A DNA stretch of 14,821 bases from an uncultured Eubacteriales bacterium. Its GTDB lineage: Bacteria; Bacillota; Clostridia; Lachnospirales; Anaerotignaceae. The position numbers and the translations under genes were made by a program. Under the pieces are notes generated by a model. That model was not told where the DNA came from. It saw only the letters and a program-made list of their open reading frames with translations, and searched no databases. Location of the stretch: assembly GCA_900546215.1 (NCBI GenBank), contig URCD01000057.1:1-14821 (forward strand), written 5' to 3'. This document shows, in pieces, positions 7,649 through 13,413 of this stretch; position 1 is the stretch's first letter; every line of letters begins with the position of its first letter.

Positions 7649-8001
7649 TGGAGCTGAGGAGAATCGAACTCCTGTCCGAAAACCCATCGGTAAAGACCTC
7701 TCCCATCACAGACTATCCTTTAAAATTCCCGTCCTCTGCCGCCGACAGTCAGGCTGCAGAATCAGGTAGCTTCATAGTTCTTTTTTTACCGCAAAGCTTA
7801 GGTAAAAAAGGTCCTCACAAAGTCGACGCCGGTTATCGGGACTGTGAGCAATCCCGGGCCGACGGGCCGCGCTTAGGCAGCCTGTAATTCTAATTTATTG
7901 TCGTTTCTTTTTTAAAAGGTTACGGCCTTGATACGCAGTTGACCGATACTGCGGATGGCTATCTCTACTTTCAAGACTCCCGTCGAAACCATTACAGCCC
8001 C
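7649..8001 (-). ncRNA. ssrA: tmRNA (transfer-messenger RNA)
   Basis: The minus-strand RNA of about 353 nt opens with GGGGCTGTAATGGTTTCGAC and ends with GGACAGGAGTTCGATTCTCC then TCAGCTCCA, the conserved tRNA-like ends. The 5' GGGGCTG pairs with the 3' CAGCTCC to form the acceptor stem (one G-U). It enters ribosomes stalled on broken mRNAs with SmpB and Ala-EF-Tu and adds a degradation tag. The tag frame ends at TAA 7873-7875 and reads (K)RNDNKLELQAA. The resume codon is not certain: AAA 7909-7911 or AGA 7906-7908 are candidates. The 3' CCA is not encoded (the next bases are TTT), so it must be added enzymatically. The gene starts 11 nt after the smpB stop, with its terminator just downstream. 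The open frame at 7648-7887 on the other strand is an artefact. Confidence 0.96.
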
Positions 8002-8012
8002 GAAATGCGCGC

Positions 8013-8486
8013 TTAAACTGAGAGATTCCTGATTTTAAAATCCTTCTCTGCCTCTCTGCGCTGGTCGCTTTTAGCGATGCTCTGTCTTTTATCGTATAGC
8101 TTTTTGCCCTTGGCTATGCCAATATCCATTTTGACAAGTCCATGGTGGAAATACACTCTAAGCGGAACAACCGTATAACCGGTTGCCGTAACCGCGGCGG
8201 CAATCTTATTAATCTCATGCTTATGCAGGAGAAGACGTCTTGTCCTAAGCGGCTCCTTATTGAATATATTTCCCTGCTCATACGGGCTGATGTGCATATT
8301 ATAGATAAACGCCGAGCCGTTTTCAATTTTAATGAAGCTCTCCTTCAGACTGCACTTGCCAAGACGCAGACTTTTTACTTCCGTCCCCGCAAGGGATATA
8401 CCTGCCTGAAAGGTTTCCTCGATAAAATAATCGTGGTAGGCCTTTTTATTCTGGGCTATCAGCCTTGAAGTTTTTTCCTTACCCAT
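8013..8486 (-). CDS. smpB: SmpB, tmRNA-binding protein
   Basis: The 157-residue protein binds the tRNA-like domain of tmRNA and mimics a codon-anticodon pair in the decoding centre during ribosome rescue. Recognisable family blocks are LIAQNKKAYHDYFIEETFQAG (in part), AGTEVKSLRLGKCSLKESF, ISPYEQGN, RTRRLLLHKHEI, and the basic C-terminal tail with KGKKLYDKRQSIAKSDQRRE, which enters the mRNA channel. Length is normal. The start at ATG 8486 follows AAGGAGGTG by about 6 nt; the longer frame to 8522 would include the ribosome binding site. Its own promoter is at 8521-8549. The stop lies 11 nt from the tmRNA 5' end, so both are probably one transcript. The gene next to it on the other strand, uup-like, is divergent. 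Confidence 0.97.
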   Translation of the reverse strand: MGKEKTSRLIAQNKKAYHDYFIEETFQAGISLAGTEVKSLRLGKCSLKESFIKIENGSAFIYNMHISPYEQGNIFNKEPLRTRRLLLHKHEINKIAAAVTATGYTVVPLRVYFHHGLVKMDIGIAKGKKLYDKRQSIAKSDQRREAEKDFKIRNLSV

Positions 8487-8520
8487 AACGCACACCTCCT
8501 TCTTATAACAGTGCTCATAC

Positions 8521-8549
8521 ATTATAGCATATTATATTAAAAACGCCAA
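8521..8549 (-). promoter_or_regulatory. Extended -10 promoter of smpB-ssrA
   Basis: On the minus strand, TTGGCG (8549-8544), a 17-bp spacer and TATAAT (8526-8521) preceded by TGC. The start codon of smpB is 34 nt downstream of the -10 box. It is back-to-back with the uup-type promoter, 28 bp apart. Confidence 0.7.
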
Positions 8550-8577
8550 TTACAATTTTATTACAAAATAAGACTCA

Positions 8578-8606
8578 TTGCATATTGCACCTAAATGATG
8601 TAAAAT
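8578..8606 (+). promoter_or_regulatory. Promoter of the Uup-type ABC-F gene
   Basis: TTGCAT (8578-8583), a 17-bp spacer and TAAAAT (8601-8606) lie 31 nt before the start codon. Confidence 0.6.
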
Positions 8607-8636
8607 TTACACAAACAATAGGCAAGGAGAGTTAAT

Positions 8637-10538
8637 ATGAATTTACTGACTGTTGAAGGAATAACGAAAACCTTTGGCGATAAAAAAATATTTGACGGAA
8701 TAACCTTTGGAATTGACACCGGAGATAAGGCCGGCGTAATCGGCGTAAACGGAACCGGCAAGACTACGCTCCTTCGTATCGTTGCCGGGGAGGAAACTCC
8801 TGACAGCGGACAGGTAGTAAAAATGAAGGGACTGAGAATTGGATACCTTCCCCAGACTCCCGAATTTGACCCGGAAGATACAGTCCTTTCCCAGGTATTC
8901 AACTGTGACAATCCGACAATAAGTCTTATTAAGGAATATGAGCAGGCTGTTCAAAATGTTGAGCTTGGCGGAGGGGCTGAGGCTGAAGAGGCACTTTACG
9001 CCCTTAACGACAAAATGGACGCGGCAAATGCATGGAATCTTGAAAGCGACGCAAAAACAATACTTACAAAGCTTAATATCAACGACTACTACAAAAAGAC
9101 AGGAATGCTTTCCGGCGGTCAGATTAAGAGAATGGCCCTTGCCAGGGCGCTAATCACACCGGTTGACCTACTTATTCTGGACGAGCCTACTAACCATATT
9201 GACAATGATTCCATAGACTGGCTTGAAAAATATCTTGCAAAATACAAAGGCGCCCTTCTTATGGTAACCCATGACAGATATTTTCTTGACAGAGTAGTAA
9301 ATAAAACGCTTGAGCTGGAGGATGCAAAGCTGTACACCTATACAGCCAATTACAGCGGATTTCTTGAGGCAAAGGCGGAGCGTGAGGAGCTGGCCGCAGC
9401 TTCCGAAAGAAAACGTCAGAACTTCCTGCGTACTGAGCTTGAATGGGTCCGCCGCGGTGCCCAGGCAAGAAGCACAAAGCAGAAGGCGCGTCTTGAGCGC
9501 TTTAATGAGGTGTCTTCTATAAAAGCGCCGAAGGAAAAGGACAGCCTTGACATAAGCGTAGCCTCCACAAGACTTGGCAGAAAAACTATAATCGCCGAAA
9601 ACCTCACTAAGTCCTATGACGGAGTTAAATATGTAGACGGCTTCAGCTATATTATTTTGAAGCATGACCGCATCGGCATTATAGGCCCCAACGGCTGCGG
9701 AAAATCAACACTAATAAACATGCTCACCGGCTCGCTCGTTCCAGACAGCGGAGCTGTTGAAAAGGGCGAGACCGTAAAGACGGGAGTTTTCTCACAGCAT
9801 ACCGAAGACATGCAGCCCGAACAGAGGGTCATTGACTACATTAAAGATACCGCCGAATACGTTCAGACAGCCGACGGCAGAATATCAGCTTCACAGATGC
9901 TTGAAAAGTTCCTTTTCAGCCCTTCCATGCAGTATTCCCCTATCGGCAAGCTTTCCGGCGGTGAAAGGCGCAGGCTGTATCTGTTAAAGGTGCTTGTGGA
10001 CGCTCCCAACATTCTTTTCCTCGATGAGCCTACCAATGACCTGGATATAGAAACACTTGCGATACTTGAGGACTATCTTGACATATTTAACGGAGCGGTA
10101 GTTACGGTAAGCCATGACAGATACTTTTTGGACAAGGTCTGCGACCGTATTTTCGCCTTTGAGGGAAACGGCAGGATTATTCAGTACGAGGGAGGCTACA
10201 GCGATTACCTCAGACAGCACGAGGAACGATTTGTATCAGACGAGCCCGTTAAAAAAGAGACCCCCAAGCAGGAAAGGCGCCAGAGCGAAAAAGCACTGAA
10301 AATGACGTACAGCGAGCAGAGGGAGTTTGAAACAATAAATGATAAAATAGAAAAGCTGGAGGCTTCAATTGCGAAAACCGAGGCCGAGATTTCATCAATA
10401 ACCTCAGATTATGTAAGGCTTCAGGAGCTTACCGAAGGCAAAGAAAAAATGGAGGCCGAGCTTGAGGAGACTATGGACAGATGGGTATATCTGAACGAGC
10501 TGAATGAAAAAATTGAAGAAAACAGGAAACATAAATAA
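8637..10538 (+). CDS. uup: ABC-F family ATPase, Uup/YfmR type
   Basis: The 633-residue protein has two ABC domains plus a C-terminal coiled coil. First domain: Walker A GVNGTGKTT (36-44), LSGGQ (158-162), LLILDEPTNHID (E183), THDRYFLD. Linker: RTELEWVRRGAQARSTKQKA, the diagnostic Uup motif that touches P-site tRNA. Second domain: Walker A GPNGCGKST (350-358), LSGGE (439-443), LFLDEPTNDLD (E464), SHDRYFLD. Residues about 565-630 are rich in Glu and Lys heptads (FETINDKIEKLEASIAKTEA), the Uup coiled-coil domain, which in E. coli was reported to bind DNA. Known roles of the family are relief of stalled ribosomes (YfmR works alongside EF-P) and reduced transposon excision in uup mutants' absence. 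The start follows AAGGAG by 9 nt. It is monocistronic, divergent from smpB, with a terminator right after it. The subfamily call is firm; the symbol is by similarity. Confidence 0.9.
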   Translation: MNLLTVEGITKTFGDKKIFDGITFGIDTGDKAGVIGVNGTGKTTLLRIVAGEETPDSGQVVKMKGLRIGYLPQTPEFDPEDTVLSQVFNCDNPTISLIKEYEQAVQNVELGGGAEAEEALYALNDKMDAANAWNLESDAKTILTKLNINDYYKKTGMLSGGQIKRMALARALITPVDLLILDEPTNHIDNDSIDWLEKYLAKYKGALLMVTHDRYFLDRVVNKTLELEDAKLYTYTANYSGFLEAKAEREELAAASERKRQNFLRTELEWVRRGAQARSTKQKARLERFNEVSSIKAPKEKDSLDISVASTRLGRKTIIAENLTKSYDGVKYVDGFSYIILKHDRIGIIGPNGCGKSTLINMLTGSLVPDSGAVEKGETVKTGVFSQHTEDMQPEQRVIDYIKDTAEYVQTADGRISASQMLEKFLFSPSMQYSPIGKLSGGERRRLYLLKVLVDAPNILFLDEPTNDLDIETLAILEDYLDIFNGAVVTVSHDRYFLDKVCDRIFAFEGNGRIIQYEGGYSDYLRQHEERFVSDEPVKKETPKQERRQSEKALKMTYSEQREFETINDKIEKLEASIAKTEAEISSITSDYVRLQELTEGKEKMEAELEETMDRWVYLNELNEKIEENRKHK

Positions 10539-10540
10539 TT

Positions 10541-10564
10541 AAAAGCGTCTTTACAGACGCTTTT
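10541..10564. terminator. Bidirectional terminator between the Uup-type and flavoprotein genes
   Basis: AAAAGCGTCT and AGACGCTTTT form a 10-bp perfect stem with a 4-nt loop, 2 nt after the Uup-type stop. T-rich flanks exist on both strands, so it likely also ends the minus-strand operon whose last stop is at 10640. A 12-bp palindrome GGCCTGCAGGCC lies between (10575-10586). Confidence 0.85.
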
Positions 10565-10639
10565 GTAATTTTACGGCCTGCAGGCCTGACTTTATTAGCA
10601 TATCAAGGGGCTAGTTTCAGGCGAGTATGGGAGAGGCTA

Positions 10640-11314
10640 TTAAGACATACCGAGAAATGACACATAATCCTGAACAGACATAAGCGGCATATTCAAAGCA
10701 GTCTCCGTTTCCTTTGAAATTTTTCCTTCTGAAACCATTTCTTTTCCCGCTTGTTCTACACTTTTCAGCCATGTGTTTACTATGTTTACGACAGACGGTG
10801 AATTGCTTTTAAGCAGCTTTCCGCAATTTCTATAAATCTCAAGAGAAGGATTACAGCTGGATACAGCTGCTTTTAAAACTTCAAAATTCCTCTCTCCCGG
10901 AAAACCACAGTTGGATAAAATCACAAATTTTTGTGTTTTAGGCTGCCCGTCTTTCAAATCAAAGTGTCCCTGTTTCTCTGTAATATGAGGGCTTTTTAAC
11001 GGAACAAGACGGTCTGCAAAATTCTTTAACAAAGCGGTCATATTCCATGTATATACCGGCGTAGCGAAACAAACAATATCCGATTCTTGATAGCGCCTTA
11101 ACAATTGTCCCATATCATCAGAAAGGACACATTTGCCGGGTGTCTTAAACCAGCAGGCAAAACACCCTTGGCACTGGATAATATTATAGTCTTTTAAATA
11201 GATGTTTTTTGTCTGTGCTCCGGCTTGTGATGCACCCTTTAAAAAGGATGCGGCAATCACATTTGTGGCGCTATTTTCACCAGCCGGACTTCCATTAAAT
11301 ACAGTTATTTTCAT
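10640..11314 (-). CDS. Iron-sulfur flavoprotein-like NAD(P)H-dependent FMN reductase
   Basis: The 224-residue protein has a flavodoxin-like fold. It starts MKITVFNGSPAGENSAT, an FMN phosphate-binding loop, and later has FATPVYTWNMTALLKNFADR, the usual FMN-binding and dimer region. Between them is C48-x2-C51-x2-C54-x7-C62 (CQGCFACWFKTPGKC), the compact cysteine motif that holds a 4Fe-4S cluster in archaeal and clostridial iron-sulfur flavoproteins (Isf). Isf-type proteins take electrons from ferredoxin and can reduce O2 or H2O2. The start at ATG 11314 has AGGGGG 6 nt upstream; the longer frame to 11380 overlaps the upstream gene. It follows the HTH-desulfoferrodoxin gene by 10 nt, so the two are translationally close and surely co-transcribed. 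Fold and cofactor type are firm. Substrate is unknown, and other NADPH-dependent reductases share parts of this pattern. Confidence 0.85.
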   Translation of the reverse strand: MKITVFNGSPAGENSATNVIAASFLKGASQAGAQTKNIYLKDYNIIQCQGCFACWFKTPGKCVLSDDMGQLLRRYQESDIVCFATPVYTWNMTALLKNFADRLVPLKSPHITEKQGHFDLKDGQPKTQKFVILSNCGFPGERNFEVLKAAVSSCNPSLEIYRNCGKLLKSNSPSVVNIVNTWLKSVEQAGKEMVSEGKISKETETALNMPLMSVQDYVSFLGMS

Positions 11315-11324
11315 TGAAATCCCC

Positions 11325-11909
11325 CTAAACCCTCTTGCTGAACAGTCCGTGATGATTACAATACCATAGCAAAATACCATGTCCCCGCCTAAAAAATCTT
11401 GCTTCTAAATTCCCCTCTGGATATAATTTTACAATTTCAAAACGGTTATCAGTGCAGTATGCTATAAACGAAATATAATGTGTTTTCGTCATGGCATGTT
11501 TGGCTGACACGAAATATTCGTCTTCAACTATTTCGCAGTCCAATTGATGTTCGTCATCAGGCGTTTCCGGCTCTAACGGAGGTAAAGTGATACCACAGCA
11601 TGATATCAAGGCATTGCCGGTTGAATGAAACACATTTCCGCATATCGGACAGACATACAGATTGGACCTTCGGATATTTGCTGAACGGTTTTGATTGCTC
11701 ATCAGCTCGCCTGACAGCAGCTCCGGAACTGATACCCGCAAAGCACTTGCCAAAGGCTCGATTAAGGAAATATCCGGCAACCCGCGGCCTGTTTCCCATT
11801 TTGATACAGTTTTATCGCTGACACACAGTTTTGCTGCTAATTGAGATTGTGTTATATTTTGCCTTTCTCTAAGCGACTTTATGACTGAACTTGTTATATA
11901 ATGATTCAT
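11325..11909 (-). CDS. HTH (XRE) regulator fused to a desulfoferrodoxin-like redox module
   Basis: The 194-residue protein joins two parts. Residues 8-65 are an XRE HTH domain (ITQSQLAAKLCVSDKTVSKW, then ETGRGLPDISLIEPLASAL). Residues 84-194 match class I superoxide reductase (desulfoferrodoxin). A rubredoxin-like centre I is present with C87, C90, C104 and C105 (YVCPICGN, ISCCG), and all five ligands of catalytic centre II are in order: H121, H138, H144, C184 and H187 (KHAMTKTHYISFI, WYCNHHGLF). The enzyme's conserved EKH motif reads D119-E120-H121, so the lysine that attracts superoxide is missing. That favours a sensor over an enzyme, but it is inference. ATG 11909 has AAGGAG 11 nt upstream. 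The gene leads an operon with the Isf-like gene, and its promoter carries twin palindromes, consistent with autoregulation. Confidence 0.88.
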   Translation of the reverse strand: MNHYITSSVIKSLRERQNITQSQLAAKLCVSDKTVSKWETGRGLPDISLIEPLASALRVSVPELLSGELMSNQNRSANIRRSNLYVCPICGNVFHSTGNALISCCGITLPPLEPETPDDEHQLDCEIVEDEYFVSAKHAMTKTHYISFIAYCTDNRFEIVKLYPEGNLEARFFRRGHGILLWYCNHHGLFSKRV

Positions 11910-11935
11910 TAATTATCATTCTCCTTCCTGTAAAT

Positions 11936-11964
11936 AGCATACTGCTTTGCAGCAAAGGCGGCAA
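11936..11964 (-). promoter_or_regulatory. Promoter of the HTH-desulfoferrodoxin operon
   Basis: On the minus strand, TTGCCG (11964-11959), a 17-bp spacer and TATGCT (11941-11936). The spacer is filled by a 13-bp palindrome and another abuts the -35 box, so the promoter looks built for repression. Confidence 0.6.
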
Positions 11965-11978
11965 CCTACGAATCGTAG
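11945..11978. promoter_or_regulatory. Twin 13-bp palindromic operators, 21 bp apart
   Basis: CTTTGC-A-GCAAAG (11945-11957) and CTACGA-A-TCGTAG (11966-11978) are both perfect 6-1-6 palindromes centred on A. Their centres (11951 and 11972) are two helical turns apart. They share the outline CT-4N-A-4N-AG. The likely ligand is the XRE protein of this operon. Confidence 0.65.
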
Positions 11979-11984
11979 AGTATT

Positions 11985-12011
11985 AACAATGTAAGGCTTC
12001 TTACTATTGTT
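11985..12011. repeat. Third dyad upstream of the same promoter
   Basis: AACAATGTAAG (11985-11995) and CTTACTATTGTT (12000-12011) are inverted repeats of 11 bp with one bulged T and a 4-nt loop. The sequence differs from the twin palindromes, so it may bind another protein or be a remnant hairpin. The rest of 12012-12045 holds nothing I can recognise. Confidence 0.45.
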
Positions 12012-12045
12012 TGTGGAATTAACGGAGATATTTTGTATGACTTTA

Positions 12046-12080
12046 TAAAAAAAGGACGGCACTATGCCGTCCCATTTTTT
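12046..12080 (-). terminator. Intrinsic terminator of the siroheme reductase-like gene
   Basis: On the minus strand GGACGGCA and TGCCGTCC form an 8-bp G/C-rich stem with a 3-nt loop, followed by a run of eight U. It begins 10 nt after the stop. A T-run on the plus side makes it bidirectional in form. Confidence 0.9.
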
Positions 12081-12082
12081 TA

Positions 12083-12787
12083 TTATGCCAGCGCAAGCAG
12101 GCTCTCTATAAATTTTTCGTATTCTTCAGTATTTCTTACCTTATCAAGAGTTACACAAAATCTTTCCTTGGGCATTCCGTGAGTCCTATAAAATTCAAGG
12201 CAGGTCTCAATAGCTTTATTGATATTTTCAGCCTTAATCCTTCCGATTTCCTCACCCTCAATTATGGTTTTTCCGGCCTTTCCTCCGATAAATATTTTTA
12301 CCATTCCCTTAGGCGCTCCCATTATTCCAATATCATTAAACTGAACCTTTGCGCAATTATTGGGGCAGCCCGTAATATTTATTTTAAACTTATGAGGTGC
12401 AGCCGCGGCATAAAATTTATCGTGTATTTCCATACCCATCTTCTGAGTATCAATAAGTCCCCATTTACATTCGGTTCCCTTACAGGGAACTACAGGCCTT
12501 ACTCTGGCTCCTGTGCCTCCGTAAATCACTCCGGCCTCATCGCACTCCTTCATTACATTTTCTATGTCGTCATATTTAATACCCGGTATTTCCATACTGA
12601 AACGCACAGTCGGCATTACAACGCCTGTACCGTACTTTTTGGCTATATCGCAAATCTTAATCATTTTGTCAGCCTCAAGAACTCCGGCCGGCACAACAAG
12701 CCTTGCATTAAAATGCTCCTTGTCCTTCATCAGAATAAATCCCTTGCCCTTAAGTTCGGCAATTTTATCCTCGGTAATGTTCAGCAT
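12083..12787 (-). CDS. Small siroheme/4Fe-4S nitrite/sulfite reductase-like protein
   Basis: The 234-residue protein has one ferredoxin-like half-domain (about 17-85, with MPTVRFSMEIPGI) and one siroheme/4Fe-4S domain. The cluster ligands are C102-x4-C107 (CKGTECKWG) and C141-x3-C145 (TGCPNNCAKVQFNDIGIMG), with C145 expected to bridge to siroheme iron. Full sulfite and nitrite reductases have two such halves and about 500 residues or more, so this is the small, single-copy type seen in anaerobes and methanogens, whose substrate is mostly unknown. C-x4-C is one residue shorter than the C-x5-C of CysI. ATG 12787 follows AGGAGG by 8 nt. It has its own promoter and terminator. No siroheme synthesis, flavoprotein subunit or sulfur-assimilation gene is in the window, so the electron donor is unclear. 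Confidence 0.88.
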   Translation of the reverse strand: MLNITEDKIAELKGKGFILMKDKEHFNARLVVPAGVLEADKMIKICDIAKKYGTGVVMPTVRFSMEIPGIKYDDIENVMKECDEAGVIYGGTGARVRPVVPCKGTECKWGLIDTQKMGMEIHDKFYAAAAPHKFKINITGCPNNCAKVQFNDIGIMGAPKGMVKIFIGGKAGKTIIEGEEIGRIKAENINKAIETCLEFYRTHGMPKERFCVTLDKVRNTEEYEKFIESLLALA

Positions 12788-12820
12788 TTTAATATCCTCC
12801 TCAGTGATTATTGAAAAAAG

Positions 12821-12855
12821 TGATATATCATAATATAATATATTATTATGGCCAA
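12821..12855 (-). promoter_or_regulatory. Promoter of the siroheme reductase-like gene with an overlapping palindrome
   Basis: On the minus strand, TTGGCC (12855-12850), a 17-bp all-A/T spacer and TATGAT (12832-12827). A perfect 10-bp palindrome TGATATATCA (12821-12830) overlaps the -10 box and may be an operator. No terminator separates it from the S1 gene upstream, so read-through is possible. Confidence 0.6.
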
Positions 12856-12867
12856 AAGATGTTTGAA

Positions 12868-13320
12868 TTAATAGCCTCCGTTGCGTCTGTTGTTTCTTTT
12901 ATTTATACCGGCCTGACGCTCGTTTGACTGTTTAAGCCATTCCTTCATCTTTTCCTCAAAATCGTTTACAGGCTCCTTAGGCTGTGCAGCGTCTGCCGCC
13001 GACGGTCTGGCTCCTCTGGGTTCATAATTATTTTTATGTTCTCTTGGCTTAAAGCTTTGCTGAGCTTTAGGCGGCTTGGGCAGTGCGTCTCTGATTGAAA
13101 GGGCAATTTTTCTGTTTTCCTCGTCAACGGACATAACTTTGACTTTGACAGTATCTCCAACTGTAACGTGGTCGTTAATATCCTGTACAAAGCCGTTGGC
13201 TATCTGGGATATATGGACAAGCCCCTGTCCCCCGTTCTCCAATTGGACAATTGCTCCGAAAGGCTTGATTCTTACAACCTTTCCCTCTACAATAATACCT
13301 GCCTCGATTTTTTCAGCCAT
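12868..13320 (-). CDS. S1-domain RNA-binding protein, YugI/GSP13-like
   Basis: The 150-residue protein begins with a single S1 (OB-fold) RNA-binding domain (about 8-78). Signs are GIIVEGKVVRIKPFGAIVQL, GLVHISQIANGFV and VKVKVMSVDEENRKIALSIR, all classic S1 strands. The remaining 70 residues are a low-complexity basic tail rich in Pro, Lys, Arg and Asn (EKMKEWLKQSNERQAG near the end, then NKRNNRRNGGY). Relatives in Firmicutes (YugI/GSP13/CvfD) bind ribosomes or RNA and affect stress survival and post-transcriptional control; the molecular role here is not proven. ATG 13320 has AGGAG 11 nt upstream. It is divergent from the rRNA methyltransferase gene (93 bp apart), and upstream of the siroheme protein gene on the same strand with an 80-nt gap lacking a terminator. 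Confidence 0.87.
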   Translation of the reverse strand: MAEKIEAGIIVEGKVVRIKPFGAIVQLENGGQGLVHISQIANGFVQDINDHVTVGDTVKVKVMSVDEENRKIALSIRDALPKPPKAQQSFKPREHKNNYEPRGARPSAADAAQPKEPVNDFEEKMKEWLKQSNERQAGINKRNNRRNGGY

Positions 13321-13324
13321 TAAA

Positions 13325-13383
13325 TTTTACACTCCTATTTTTAGAATAATTTTATTCTTTCAGTATATCACAAAAGTGTAAAA
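13325..13383. repeat. Inverted repeat across the divergent S1/rlmD promoter region
   Basis: TTTTACACT (13325-13333) and AGTGTAAAA (13375-13383) are perfect 9-bp inverted arms with centres 50 bp apart. They enclose the divergent start region between the S1 and methyltransferase genes and could be a looped operator pair. A/T richness makes chance occurrence possible. Confidence 0.4.
13362..13370 (-). promoter_or_regulatory. Extended -10 element for the S1-domain gene
   Basis: On the minus strand, TGA followed by TATACT (-10 at 13367-13362) lies 41 nt before the start codon. The best -35 (TTGATT) is only about 15 bp upstream, so the extended -10 must carry the promoter. On the plus strand TTAGAA-17-TATATC (13341-13369) overlaps it and may serve the methyltransferase gene. 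Confidence 0.45.
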
Positions 13384-13413
13384 AATCAATCAATTTATGG
13401 AGGCTCATTAAAA

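Noticed and set aside
7648..7887. 79-codon open frame on the plus strand
   Set aside because: It lies entirely antisense to the tmRNA; its start region is the complement of the tRNA-like end.
9168..9665. 165-codon open frame antisense to the Uup-type gene
   Set aside because: It covers conserved ABC domain sequence on the other strand and looks like a codon-bias shadow.
10575..10586. 12-bp palindrome GGCCTGCAGGCC as operator or attachment site
   Set aside because: It lies between two convergent gene ends, away from promoters, with no second copy or repeat border; no function can be supported.
12179..12814. 211-codon open frame antisense to the siroheme reductase-like gene
   Set aside because: It has no ribosome binding site or family features, while the opposite strand encodes a clear domain.
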